A stretch of DNA of 64,000 nt from Neoechinorhynchus agilis (lineage: Eukaryota > Acanthocephala), in contig CM121343.1 in NCBI GenBank assembly GCA_051530055.1, positions 4,712,001 to 4,776,000 on the forward strand, read 5' to 3'. The notes under the pieces were generated by a model. The model saw nothing but the letters and a program-made list of their open reading frames with translations. It did no database searches and was not told the DNA's origin. Every line of letters starts with the position of its first letter. Within the stretch, counting starts at the first letter, position 1. Of this stretch, positions 48,703 to 59,372 are shown piece by piece. The position numbers and the translations under genes were made by a program.

Positions 48703-49221
48703 AATTTTATACATTTTTTATTTTCTATATATCTATAGTTGGAAAATTCGTTTTTATCATTTAAGAATACTTATTTCGAATATCGTCATACAGCAAGGGG
48801 ACGAAATACCGCTGAAGGGAGGAAACTCACTGATGAGTCTCGCCTCCTGTAGGTATCTGAGGATCCGGAGGAATGTACAAACTCATAACCTTATTGTTCA
48901 GGGTATTAAATGATTTTTTGCGCTTCCCTGAACCAGATCGGTAGGCTGTGTGCCCAAGGAAAATTATCAGCCGTGGAAAAAAGCCGCACATTGATATTTA
49001 ACTTAATGTTTGTCAAAATATCAAATGGTTAGTCAATTTTTCTGCGCTCATTGCCAAACGGCAAAGTATCGTTTGTCATTGTAGTGAGCATTTACTCACT
49101 TTTTCTTTTCTATCTAGAATCTGCGAATTCAATCGGCAAGTTAAATACAAGTTGAAATATTAAACGTTCTTTTATAATTTTTATTCGTATACTATATATT
49201 TATCCGTTTTGTTTTAAATAG
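48703..49221. other. Region upstream of recognised EVI5 exons
   Basis: The first recognised TBC exon begins in phase 1 at 49,222, so at least one upstream exon should lie here or the model is 5' incomplete. A candidate acceptor (TTTCTATCTAG) is at about 49,118, but I could not confirm an exon. Confidence 0.3.
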
Positions 49222-52115
49222 GACTAATAAATGCGCTGCCTGATCGAATCACATTGTGGAACCACGTCCTAGGGAATTGGGACGAATATGGGAGAAGGCG
49301 TTCCAATGTTTTTAAGGTATAATTTTATATGATTCCAAAGAAGATTTAAATTAGTAACTCTTTGTATAGGAAGCGATATATGGTGGGATCGAAGATTCCG
49401 TAAGAGGAGAAGTGTGGCTTCAAATGAGTACAACCGACCACTCAGTGGATATACGGCGAGAATTTCGAGAAAATAGATGGCTCCCTTCTGATGATGAAAT
49501 TATAATTAGCCGGGACATTAGCCGTACATTTCCTAGAGTTTCCATGTTTGCTGAAGTCAACAGCCATGGGCAAAGAGATCTTTTTAATCTATTGAAAGTT
49601 AGTCAAAGGTGATGAATCATCTAAAGTGTCCTAATGAAGTTTAAAGGTTTATTCTTTGCACGATTCAACGACGGGTTATTGTCAGGGAATGTCCTTTATT
49701 GGAGCGATTCTATTGATGAAGGTAGGAGTGTAGGTATTTTTAATTTCCTCACGCTAACAATCCTGAGCCAGATGAAACTCAATGATGCATATGTAACCCT
49801 GGTATATTTGATGGACGTGTTGGAAATGAAACTTCTGTATGCTAAAGATATGATTAGTTTGCAATGCGTAATATTTCAATTCTCAGAACTTCTTGAAGTA
49901 AATGTAAAATCCTTAAATTATCACCTTCATTCACTTTAGGAGCATTGTCCTGCTTTATTAAGCCACTTTCGAAGCGTGGAGTTTGATCTATCTTTATTTT
50001 GCTGTTATTTCTTGACACTATTTGCAACAGTTTTTCCACTTGACGTTGTCCTGCGCATTATGGATATTTTGTTACTTGAGGTATGTTTCATTCTTTAACT
50101 TCCACGTTTGCAGTAATCTTTAAGGGTATACACTTCATTTTTAAAATTGGCTTAAGCCTTTTACAAATGCACCAACATGAACTAATAACAATGGACATGG
50201 AGAACATTCAGACGGTAATTATTCCATATACAATCCAAAAAGACTTGTATTTAAGAAATTTTATAAAAAATGTAAAAGCGTATTTACACCTAAATTCATA
50301 TGATACAGTTTTTCTATTTATATCTCCTTGCTCATAAGTCTTCGTACTACGTTGATTTTAGCAACGGTGATTGCAGTGTCGCTTTAATACAACATTTTGT
50401 CCAATAAAATAACTATACATGTAATATAGTTTCTCACTGAGGGGCTTAAAGTTACTGATGTTATATATGTGCAATATTTAATCGATTCAACCAGAAGCAT
50501 TGCGATCGACAGAAAATCAATGAAAAGGTAAATAATCATATCACGCAAAAAATTTTGCTAAATTCTCGATTATTGCCGCGATTTGAATAAATTCACTAAT
50601 CTGCGTTGCCGTCTGCGTGACTCTAACGATTGACCCTTGCAAGTTTTTAATGACCCATGAAACGTACCAATGATCGACCAAATTGATTTCATGTTTTTAA
50701 AATCATTCATCATCTCCAATTGCTCAGTTTCGAATTTATCTTCTAGTTTAATTAGTTAAAGTAACTCCTTACACAACGACCTACAATCTGTGCAACTGGT
50801 TTCGTTAAAAAAGGAAAATAGAACTGATACTAATTACAATCTAAATTTTTCAACAATGCCTTGAAAGCGACTAGTCTAGACGATATGGTCTACATTGTTT
50901 GCAATAATTTTTCGAGGCCTTGTTCAAACCCTCATCACAAAATGTTTTTTTTTTGAAACCGAACATTATTAGATCAGAGAAGAATTTCAAAAAAAAGTTT
51001 CAGGTTCATCAGCAGCAAGAGGATATAGTGAGTTCAGCCAGGAACGTCTTAATTTATTTGTGACGTCTAAAAAATATATTTAGAATCTCAAAATCGAAAA
51101 TAAAGCGTTAAGGGCGATGGTAAACAAGCTCGAGACTGTAAGTAATTGGAATATCTATAGCATTTTAATCATTTGCGTTTCAAAAGGAAAGCGCGGTGAT
51201 TGCAAAGCGACTACTAGACACTCAGGTTAGATTTACTGAAAGGGAATACGTATATGAATCAATTCAAGATCGATCACATCCACATGATTCAGTACTTCGT
51301 TCATATTTTCGTTCGTTTGGTTCATATTATCAAGTAGTTGAGATCATCAGTGGATACTCTATCGGAAGTTGTTAACATACAAAGTGATCAGATTGATATG
51401 GAAAGATATGTTAATGAGAAAAACTCAGTTATGCTTAAATCGTACAGGGAAACCCTTGACACGCTACAGTCAGAATTAAAAGTAACGTATTTATGACAAA
51501 CTAAACTTGTAAAAATGTTCCGAATTGCGTTTAGACTCATATAGTATCCTGCCACCTCAAACAAGGAAACGTATCAAACGTTGAAGCAGATGAGAAGTTG
51601 ATACAGTTGTTAAGAATATCAAGCTTAGAAGCTGAAGTAGAAAAACAAGAATTTAAGAAATGTATCAAGCAGTTAAAAACAAGGGTTGAATAAACCTCAG
51701 TGCATGATCATTCCTATTTCTAATGCACATTTAGATTGAATTTCTTCAAGCAACCGCAACTACTTCAGACAAGAAAATCAAAGATCTACTGTCAGCGATT
51801 TGTAAAAAGACGGTTGAAATTGAACATGAAAAAAGACTTAATAGGCAGTATAAAAGAAAAATAGAGGATTTAGAATTCGAGGTATTTTTGTCACCATGAA
51901 AAGCATCTATACAGTTATTTTAGATCAGTGAGATTAAAGCAAAGTCAAAAATGGATCATGCTCAAGGGATAGTGACGATTACAGCACTGCGGCAGCGTAT
52001 ATCGCAGTTAGAGCTGGATTCAGTAACTGTTGATCACATTATTGGAGCGAATTCCGACGATATCGAGTACATTGAGAAGCAAGAAAAATTTGACGACCAT
52101 GTTCAGTTCCGATAA
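49222..52115 (+). CDS. evi5: EVI5/EVI5L-like RabGAP: TBC domain plus C-terminal coiled coil (multi-exon)
   Basis: Rab GTPase-activating protein. Recognised exons: 49,222-49,316; 49,370-49,597; 49,647-49,721; 49,772-49,897; 49,940-50,080; 50,125 to about 50,270; 51,084-51,137; from 51,187; coiled-coil exon(s) about 51,350-51,480 and 51,545-51,684; 51,735-51,881; 51,924-52,115. Introns checked at both ends are 42-53 nt. TBC signature: LWNHVLGNWDEYGRRR, GGIEDSVRGEVWLQM, the arginine-finger motif ISRDISRTFP (IxxDxxR), the glutamine finger in TTGYCQGMSFIGAILLM, then CCYFLTLFATVFPLDVV and GIHFIFKIGLSLLQ. Downstream, NLKIENKALRAMVNKLET followed by ESAVIAKRLLDTQV matches the EVI5 coiled-coil start (RLRTENRLLKQRIETLE, ESASLADRLIQGQV). 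The last exons (IKAKSKMDHAQGIVTITALR, QRISQLEL) are also coiled coil. Both catalytic fingers are present, so it should be active. EVI5 acts on Rab11/Rab35 in recycling and cytokinesis. The 5' end and the segment 50,270-51,083 are unresolved. Confidence 0.85.
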
Positions 52116-52285
52116 ACGTTTCGTTGTATTTTAAGGGTAAAGCGGTACAAACACCTATAACCGTATATTAACAACGATAATTTATTGCGATCTCACGAAG
52201 CGAAAATATGTTTATCATTTCATAATTAATAGGAGCTTTATGGAAGCCCATTTGTTAAAAGAGAATTTCATTTAACCTTTTTGTA

Positions 52286-52553
52286 CAGTTGATCAAATTC
52301 GCAAAGTTGATTTTCATCCGTTCACCGAATACCTTTGTAAGATTTTCAACAAACAATCAAAACGCTTCTCAACTCTTCCTCTACAATTTTTACAACACTT
52401 TACTCCCCTTTTAACACGAGCACAATACTTGCAATCCCAAATTCCTATCATCCTCCCTCAACCTCGATCCTTTATCTACCTCCGTTTCTTTTTTCCATAT
52501 TGCCCCATATCCACGGATATCATAGCCCAAAATAAAACTGAATAAAAAGCTTA
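52286..52553 (+). mobile_element. 5'-truncated 3' end of LINE family X
   Basis: Nearly identical to 63,166-63,428 (the reverse-transcriptase tail and 3' UTR of the copy there). It carries VDFHPFTEYLCKIFNKQSKR and then the same noncoding tail ending AATAAAACTGAATAAAAAGC. It is a typical dead-on-arrival insertion. Confidence 0.75.
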
Positions 52554-53086
52554 CCTGGCAAACTCTTCTCGACTCGAATAACCAAATACCTTCCCCCATT
52601 CGACCGAACTGGTTATAAACTCCAAAATGAACAGCCACATTCACACCTTTCACGTAAAACAGCTCTACCAGCGAAGCAAGAAATGCTAATACTTTCCTCA
52701 GTTTTAAGAATAAGAAATCAACCTTTTTATATTTGTGGCAATTGGGCATAAATAGCGATTTCTATTATTTAACCTTCAATAAAAGGGGGGAGAGCGAGAA
52801 AGCAAACCAGGCAAAGGTTGTTAGTGCAAATTGCAGCATAATTCTTGAAACGTCGGATGCATTGCAAAAATTTTAAAGCCATAAAAGATCTCATTACTCA
52901 AGAAGGAATGCATCCCGCAAAAAACGAAGATAGTTTTGTTAGCATTTGCAATGAAGTTTTCAATAAGGAAGTCACGTTCAGAAATCTCACGACTAAGAAT
53001 GAAGATGAAATCTCTGTGGGAGTAGCTCATAAGGCTTCTAAGTGGAAGTGAAGCAATCTGGGTCAACGAATATGTCAACAGATTCT
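52554..53086. other. Intergenic, one doubtful ORF
   Basis: A plus-strand frame 52,845-53,051 (NEVFNKEVTFRNLTTKNEDE) is not recognised and overlaps an equally long minus frame. No other feature. Confidence 0.25.
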
Positions 53087-53620
53087 CTACCCACACATCC
53101 ACCTAATCATGTTCATTATTTTCATTTCCTCAACTTTTCGAATAAATCGATTCGGCTCTTCACCTTTCACCATATCGCTCCATTTGATCCTCCGTTTCGC
53201 GATAGCTTCCTTCACGTCCTCCACTTTCGCTGAGCCCCGGACAGCATTATTTGGGATAATGTCTTGCCTGGTCACCCCACACATCCACCTAATCATGTTC
53301 ATTTCGGCCTCCTCTGCATTCGCTTGATGTGATTGGCAGTGGTGTTCAATGTCTCCACCCCATATAACATGGCTGGTCAGATTGCTATCTTGAAAACTCT
53401 ACCTTTTAAGACCAGAGGCACTTTGCTATCACACAAGATCTCAGTTAGACTTTCCACTTCATACATCCGCTATTTATTCTCAATGAAATCTCGGCGGTGA
53501 TATCGTTTAGCATCGACACTATAGAGAGCCGAGGTACTTTAATTTGTCGAATTTCTGCAGCTGTGTCGTTAGGAATATGATACACATCACGGGGCTCGTG
53601 TGGGACCCAAAGGTAAATGG
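53087..53620 (-). mobile_element. RTE-type LINE fragment (reverse transcriptase C-terminus)
   Basis: Minus-strand frames give KFDKLKYLGSL, INSGCMKWKV-like sequence, LCDSKVPLVLKGRVFKIAI, PAMLYGVETLN, and MNMIRWMCGVTRQDIIPNNA with KRRIKWSDMVKGEEPNRF. This order (LCDxxxPLxLKGxxxK, PAxLYG, MLRWMxGVTRxD, RxRWxGHV) is the conserved C-terminal region of RTE/BovB-class elements. An in-frame stop and frameshifts are present. The phrase MNMIRWMCG is duplicated by a repeat of about 26 bp at 53,090 and 53,275, about 185 bp apart. Confidence 0.7.
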
Positions 53621-54904
53621 TTCCTCCTGTTTGTGCTTTATCTAATAAAACTTCTTATTAAAACTTGGAAAAATGACTAATCTTCGGGCAATGGATCGAA
53701 CCGTAATTGTTTTCTAGTCCATTCGAACACTACAACATACCAAAAAACCTGCTATGTTGGAACCCATTCTGTTCAATTGACAGAAGTCATTGCATGCGCT
53801 TCATTCCATTCATTTCGCGCAGCGATTCGATAACTCATGAAATGTCACGTCAAAGAATTCAGCGACGATGAGGTCATTTTGTTTAACGGGGAAATGGGGT
53901 TCTTCGTGTATCAAAACGATGTCTTCGCACCTCACTGTTTCCTGCAAACAAATCAGCAACTCAAACGTTCAGCGTTACCTCGTACGCAGATCTTAAACTG
54001 TTATCATAACGTAGCTGCGATTTATAACTATCATCGAAACCATTTTGACACAATCACATATTGAACATTTGATTATGTTTTAAGCAAAATGCTATTCAAT
54101 TTAAATAATACGTAAAAGATGCCAATGGAATCAAGGTAGGTAATCCATTTTAACCAAATTCGGCAATTAATTTCAACAAGGTCGAAAATTTGTAAAATTA
54201 TATACCGATCTGCTCATGTCACGTAGAGCTATAATTTCATTTTTAATATGCGTTCTCTGGTGATGAGAAGAATAGATATTGATTTATTGTTCTCAATATT
54301 TCGTCCGTCTCGTCAAACTTCTTTGAGTTGTTTGCAAGTTCTTACAAAATTTCATTTTCAGAAATTTGCGCAGAGTTAAAGTGGCCTGCACGCAAACAAA
54401 CATACCCATTCCCGTAGAATTGAAAATTCGAGCGTATACTCACTTCGTTCTATTTTCAGAGGTTCAAAAATTGAAGCGTTAATTTTGAAACCGAAAAAAC
54501 CCGAAAGAATCCAAAAACTGAATGACGTAACAACAGAGTCTGCACCACGGACACTTCCATTGGTATGCATAAATTTTATGATACGAATAGTGCAATTTAT
54601 AGTAAACGCTTCCTACTTTCTATAATCAACGAAATTCATAGGCATAGCTCACCTCACAAGCTGAGGATAGACCCGAAGAGGTTCGCAGATCGTCCCTAAT
54701 AAACTCTTCAAAGGGGTAGCGACTTCTAAACAATAATTCTTCTAAAGCCTAGGCGTCACGTATCATAAATTTTCAGGGAAAATTTTTGGAATCATTTTTT
54801 TATTGTTTCCGGTTAAAATAGAATGGCTCCCGGTTCAAGGTTCCTTTATTATTATGAAATATTTTTGCTAACGAGCTCTCAGTGTGAAAAAGTTACAACT
54901 TCAT
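53621..54904. other. Intergenic, one doubtful ORF
   Basis: A plus frame 53,837-54,064 (75 codons, starting MKCHVKEFSDDEVILFNGEM) is unrecognised. ATATTTCGTCCGTCTCGTC near 54,297 resembles 39,490. Otherwise AT-rich spacer. Confidence 0.25.
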
Positions 54905-55005
54905 TTGTACGTTGGCGAATCCTGTCCCCGGTGTTGTCGTTACTTATTTTTTTATTTGAAATATTTCGCACGACAACACTGGGGACAGGATTCGCCAACG
55001 TACAA
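54905..55005. repeat. Hairpin: 35-bp inverted repeat with 31-nt loop
   Basis: Arms 54,905-54,939 and 54,971-55,005 match at 34 of 35 positions (begin TTGTACGTTGGCGAATCC). It could be a foldback/MITE remnant or a transcribed hairpin. No target duplication identified. Confidence 0.85.
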
Positions 55006-55076
55006 TCAAATTCACCCCGAGGACAATGATATATGACATAACTTTATTTTTGGAATATTATCGTCGAGGGAAAAAG

Positions 55077-55214
55077 ATAATTTCTTTTGGTAGCTTTGCC
55101 ACCCGGATTTAAATTCATAGATTTATTGCCGCGGATAATTCCGACATCCGGCGAAATATCGGTAATAAATTAGTGAATTTAAATCCGGGTTGCAAAACTA
55201 CCAAAAGAAAATAA
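55077..55214. repeat. Hairpin: 55-bp imperfect inverted repeat with 28-nt loop
   Basis: Arms 55,077-55,131 and 55,160-55,214 pair over about 48 of 55 positions (core ACCCGGATTTAAATTCA). It lies only 71 bp from the preceding hairpin but is unrelated in sequence. Confidence 0.8.
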
Positions 55215-55232
55215 CTTTATCATTTCTCAATA

Positions 55233-55690
55233 CTTTAACAATGACTGATGAGGCGGAGTTTTCTCTTTCGAAATATTTCATAATTATAAAGGAATCTTTA
55301 ACCCAGATTATGTTCAAAAGCCATTCAATATTTACCATCTCGAAGGATCTTCTTGATATGAGAAAGGCTGAATATCCTCTGAAATACTGAAGTCAATAGA
55401 CTTATGAGGTTTTGTTTGTTCCTTTCATAGTCGGTTTGATAATTAATTTAAGGGGAGCGCTACATCGAAATGAGATGAAAGGGATTCGCAGTATTCCCTC
55501 CATCAGAGTCAGGCTTAAATCTATTCTACACAACCAGGTAAATTCAAGTCTAATTAAAAATGTATTTTTTGAATCTCAGTTTTACCCGTCACATGCGCCT
55601 TGGTGCCACGAATTTTACTTCATTCAAAACGCAAAGTCACACAAAAATTTTGTGAACATTAAAATGAGGGGAGACCCGCTTTTGCGATAG
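55233..55690 (+). CDS. Unidentified coding-like region, probably spliced or decayed
   Basis: One frame starts at ATG about 55,241 (MTDEAEFSLSKYFIIIKESL...) and stops at 55,390. A second segment in the same frame (VPFIVGLIINLRGALHRNEM...) reads through a likely 42-nt in-frame intron (GTAAAT...CTCAG at about 55,541-55,582) to ...PWCHEFYFIQNAKSHKNFVN and ends at 55,690. The first stop is unexplained. The family is not recognised. It is followed about 100 bp later by the acetyl-CoA synthetase gene. Confidence 0.25.
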
Positions 55691-55793
55691 CACATATCAA
55701 AATCTAACGCAAATCAAAAACTAAGCGCTCATTTAAAATTGTGATTGATTGTGCCTAATTGAATAGTTGTGCTATTGCTTGATTTCAGAGAAA

Positions 55794-57914
55794 ATGGCAG
55801 CAACTAGCGAGTTCAACAGCGAATTCGAATACTATCCTGACGAAGAAACGTATAGTCCACCTAGTCGAGTGGTTAACGTGTCGCTGGTAAAATCACTGTC
55901 TGAGTACGAAGACATGTATCAACGATCAACTGATGATCCATCGTCGTTTTGGGCTCAATTTGTGGACAACTTTTATTGGCATAAAAAGCCTGATTCTTCA
56001 AAGCTACTTGAATATCGCTTTTGCGACAAAGACCCGCTTATTTCGTGGTTTCCCGGTGGATACACAAATCTATGCTACAATTGTCTCGACTTTAACATAT
56101 CCAAAGGTATAGCAAGCGAAGTTGCATTTGACTGGATTGGTAATGATCCATCTCAGACAATGACTTATACATACAGTGATCTTTTAAAGGAAGTTACCGC
56201 GTTAAGTCTTGCATTGGTGTCATTGGGTATCAAAGAAGGTGACGTCGTCGCTGTTTATACAGGAATGGTTCCCGAGACCATCGTGGCAATGCTAGCAACT
56301 GCCAGAATAGGTGCCGTTCATATGGTAGTTTTCGGGGGTTACTCCTCCGATGCGCTGGCCGCAAGAATGATTGACTCAAAGGCACGTATCTTAGTGACCA
56401 TCGACGGATGCTATCGAGCGACTAAACTTATCAGGATGGAAAACATTGCAAAAAAAGCAGTGAGCCTGTGCCGAGCTGTTCAGGATGAAAAAAAATATAT
56501 GTTCGAGAAAATAATCATCAAACGACATTTAAATCGATTTGAAAAGGGAGAAAGCGATGAACGGCAGTTACCTGATGATATAATCGATTACGACCAACTT
56601 GTATCACCATTCCGGGGTCTAGATGTAAGTGAGCCAGCCTGGATGGAAAGTAATAGTACACTATTTATTCTTCATACAAGCGGATCGACGGGCAAACCAA
56701 AGGGCATAGTTCACTCCCTTGCTGGCTATATGGTTTATGCAGCGGTGACATTTAATTACACTTTTAATATGTCGGAAGGAGATGTATTTTTCTGCACTGG
56801 AGATTTGGGCTGGATCACCGGACACACTTATAATTGCTATGGACCTTTGCTAACTGGTCGACGGTTTGTTATGCTCGAAGGCATAATTCTACACCCTGAT
56901 GCTGGATTTTGTTGGCGCATGTGCGAGAAATACCGGGTAACGCATTTATACACGGCTCCTACAGCTATACGTGCTCTTCAGAAGCACGGTTCAGAGGTTG
57001 TCAAGAAAAGTGATCTTAGCAGATTAAAGGTCATTGGCACTGTCGGGGAACCAATCAGTAAAACGTCATGGTCGTGGCTGTATGAAATTGTGGGTAAATC
57101 TAAATGCGCCATTGTCGACACTTATTTTTTGACGGAAGCAGGCGGTCATTTGATTACGACATTACCGGGTGTTCATAAAATGAAGCCGTGCTCAGCTGGA
57201 AAACCATTTTTCGGCGTTGCCCCTGCAATTGTTGACGAAGACGGAAAAGAGCTAACCGATCCAAACAGTTCGGTAGAAGGTTATTTGGTATTTAAACAAC
57301 CTTGGCCCGGGATGATGCGTGGTATATATGGTGCGTTTGCATCTGAATATGGCGAGAAATACTTTGGTCGATTCGGTGGAAAATATTTCTTTACGGGAGA
57401 TGGCGCAATTCGCGACAAAGATGGATATCTCTGGGTGACTGGGAGGGTGGATGATATGATGAATTGCTCTGGCCATTTACTGAGTTCTGCGGAAATTGAA
57501 AATGTAATTTCAACACATCCTGATGTCTACGAGTGTGCCGTTGTCGCCGTTCCCCATGTAATTAAAGGACAATGTCCGTACGCGTTTGTTGTTCGCAACG
57601 ACAATGCTACTAAAGACAACAAATATCCAGTTACCGATATCATCGGGCGAGTTAGAGGAACAATTGGACCTTTCGCTGCCCCCGATAAGATACTATTCGT
57701 TTCTAGTTTACCTAAAACGAGATCGGGGAAGCTTATGAGAAGAATTCTAAGACACCTTTGTCTCCATAAAGTCGATTTTGGCGATGTTAGTGCTCTCACC
57801 GAACCGAGTATGCTTGAGTGCCTTGTCAGAGAAGTGGACGTACAACTTGGAGCAGGGAAGATCGCTGACCTATTCTACAAAAAACAAAAAACACAGCAGC
57901 TAATAAATGAATAG
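55794..57914 (+). CDS. Acetyl-CoA synthetase-like enzyme (AMP-forming, ACSS family)
   Basis: 706-aa single-exon protein from ATG 55,794. The sequence TTGATTTCAG just upstream is a good acceptor for a 5' UTR intron or spliced leader. Domain order is that of ACS (ANL superfamily): N-terminal FWAQFVDNFYWHKK, nucleotide motif LHTSGSTGKPKGIVHSLAGY (about residue 295), GDLGWITGHTYNCYGPLLTG, VGEPISKTSW, then DTYFLTEAGGHLITTLPG (about 442), GYLVFKQPWPGMMRGIYG, hinge region TGRVDDMMNCSGHLLSSAEI, and the catalytic-lysine motif LPKTRSGKLMRRILR (Lys about 646). Length suits cytosolic ACSS2 (about 700 aa). It should form acyl-AMP and then acyl-CoA. Oddity: the acetate-pocket motif, WWQTETGG in bacteria and FWQTETGG in vertebrates, is YFLTEAGG here, so the conserved pocket Trp is Phe and the next Gln is Leu. 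The frame is intact and the other motifs are conserved, so I expect an active enzyme with possibly altered acyl specificity. Confidence 0.93.
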   Translation: MAATSEFNSEFEYYPDEETYSPPSRVVNVSLVKSLSEYEDMYQRSTDDPSSFWAQFVDNFYWHKKPDSSKLLEYRFCDKDPLISWFPGGYTNLCYNCLDFNISKGIASEVAFDWIGNDPSQTMTYTYSDLLKEVTALSLALVSLGIKEGDVVAVYTGMVPETIVAMLATARIGAVHMVVFGGYSSDALAARMIDSKARILVTIDGCYRATKLIRMENIAKKAVSLCRAVQDEKKYMFEKIIIKRHLNRFEKGESDERQLPDDIIDYDQLVSPFRGLDVSEPAWMESNSTLFILHTSGSTGKPKGIVHSLAGYMVYAAVTFNYTFNMSEGDVFFCTGDLGWITGHTYNCYGPLLTGRRFVMLEGIILHPDAGFCWRMCEKYRVTHLYTAPTAIRALQKHGSEVVKKSDLSRLKVIGTVGEPISKTSWSWLYEIVGKSKCAIVDTYFLTEAGGHLITTLPGVHKMKPCSAGKPFFGVAPAIVDEDGKELTDPNSSVEGYLVFKQPWPGMMRGIYGAFASEYGEKYFGRFGGKYFFTGDGAIRDKDGYLWVTGRVDDMMNCSGHLLSSAEIENVISTHPDVYECAVVAVPHVIKGQCPYAFVVRNDNATKDNKYPVTDIIGRVRGTIGPFAAPDKILFVSSLPKTRSGKLMRRILRHLCLHKVDFGDVSALTEPSMLECLVREVDVQLGAGKIADLFYKKQKTQQLINE

Positions 57915-58953
57915 TTTTCAAAATCCGGCCGTATTATTATATGCACCTGTGTTGTTGTTCGAATCTACTACCACTGTCCAATATAATGTTACTTGAATTG
58001 TCTTTTACGTGTTTGCAAAATCCTTGACTCAATGATTGGTTAATAAATCAAATTCATCAAATGTTTAATTCTGCGAGAATTGTGTAGTATGTGACATAAT
58101 CATAACATGAACGGATTCTTGAATTATATGGCACCATATGATATTGACCGATGGTGCTAAGTATTATTCTATGCTTTGATCTTCAATTAATCGGCGAATG
58201 GAGATGTCGCTTAAGTTCAAATTTCCCAATTGTGATCATTTAGTTAATGAAACGCGCGACGACCACTTGAAATTCGAGTCATATTCGTATATGGCGAATT
58301 ATTATTTTCTCGGGAAATTTTTTTATATTTTATCAATCACAACATACCTCATTTAGATACAAAATAGATTGAATTATTGAATTGCCGTTGCTGTTAATGC
58401 AATCTATTCGGAAAAAGTGCAAAATATCTAAAAGCTTGAATTTGTTACTAAGTCTTTCAACTCATTAAGACAAAAAAGTCAAGTCGAGCACAATGTATTG
58501 CAACTTGTTTGGTAAGTCTCTTTAGCAATTATTGTAACAGCTTCATATAAACCTCATTTATGTTTAAAATGCACCAAGCTTGATTATTTACTATTCGCAG
58601 TCATTTTAAAAATGTGTTAATGCATTTGCACTAATTTGGAATCCTTGAAGCATTTTACAGGACAAATGTTAGTATGGTCGTTTAAGTATTATGCTAATAA
58701 GGTCGCATTAATAATGATGCCTTTTATTGTTCAAAATGGAGGACCATGTACCTAGGCCTCGTGAACCCACAAACTAAAGTATCGGATTATTGAGTGTAGC
58801 GATTGGTGTTACGGGTCCGGTCGGTTGCCACGGGGTCGTCCCTAGCCGAGTCCCGTTCATTGATTATTTTTGTAGTTTAGAGTAAATGACGAGAGAGAGG
58901 AGGAACGAATTATTTTTAGTATACAACTAGACTGCAGGATCACGATAATAATT
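57915..58953. other. Intergenic
   Basis: AT-rich. A degenerate hairpin repeat at 58,739-58,760 is the third relative of those at 2710 and 5206; downstream of it GGTCCGGTCGGTT resembles flanks of the other copies. No gene recognised. Confidence 0.35.
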
Positions 58954-59317
58954 ATGTTCGCTGCTCTTTTCCGCTTAAAAGAGTGCAAAGCAAGATTTTT
59001 TGCACCGGAAATGAGTTGGCAAATGACACATACCATAAACCCAACATTGGTTTTCTCAGTCGAATGCTGCAGCGACGGCAACCATTAGTAGATCATAATG
59101 AACGAGTCCATCGGAACATGGACAATATAACAATAAACAACCCAACGTGTTATGATTGTCGGTCCATTTTCTGCCAAGTGATCTAACTCGCAGCGTCAGA
59201 GAAAGTCACCGTGAAATCCTTCTTGAGGTTGCAATCATAATCTACTCTCAAGTGTGGCACGATTCTCGCACTTCGCGCTCATACCTAAGGTTTGAATCAC
59301 ATTTGCACGCTTCGTAA
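58954..59317 (+). CDS. Unidentified coding-like region (doubtful)
   Basis: Three overlapping short frames look protein-like: MFAALFRLKECKARFFAPEM (58,954 on), LSRMLQRRQPLVDHNERVHR (to 59,182) and VRESHREILLEVAIIIYSQV (to 59,317). The last two would join through a 32-nt gap with GT/AG ends, short even for this genome. It may be a decayed gene. Confidence 0.2.
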
Positions 59318-59372
59318 TATTAAAACGATTTTACTTTTTTGAGTTGGCTTATTGATATTATCAAAAACTCAA

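Noticed and set aside
52411-52749. Minus-strand 112-codon ORF
   Set aside because: Antisense to a LINE 3' end at 52,286-52,553 and without family resemblance.
53109-53327. Plus-strand ORF
   Set aside because: Antisense to the RTE reverse-transcriptase C-terminus.
57252-57799. Minus-strand ORFs
   Set aside because: Shadows of the acetyl-CoA synthetase coding strand.
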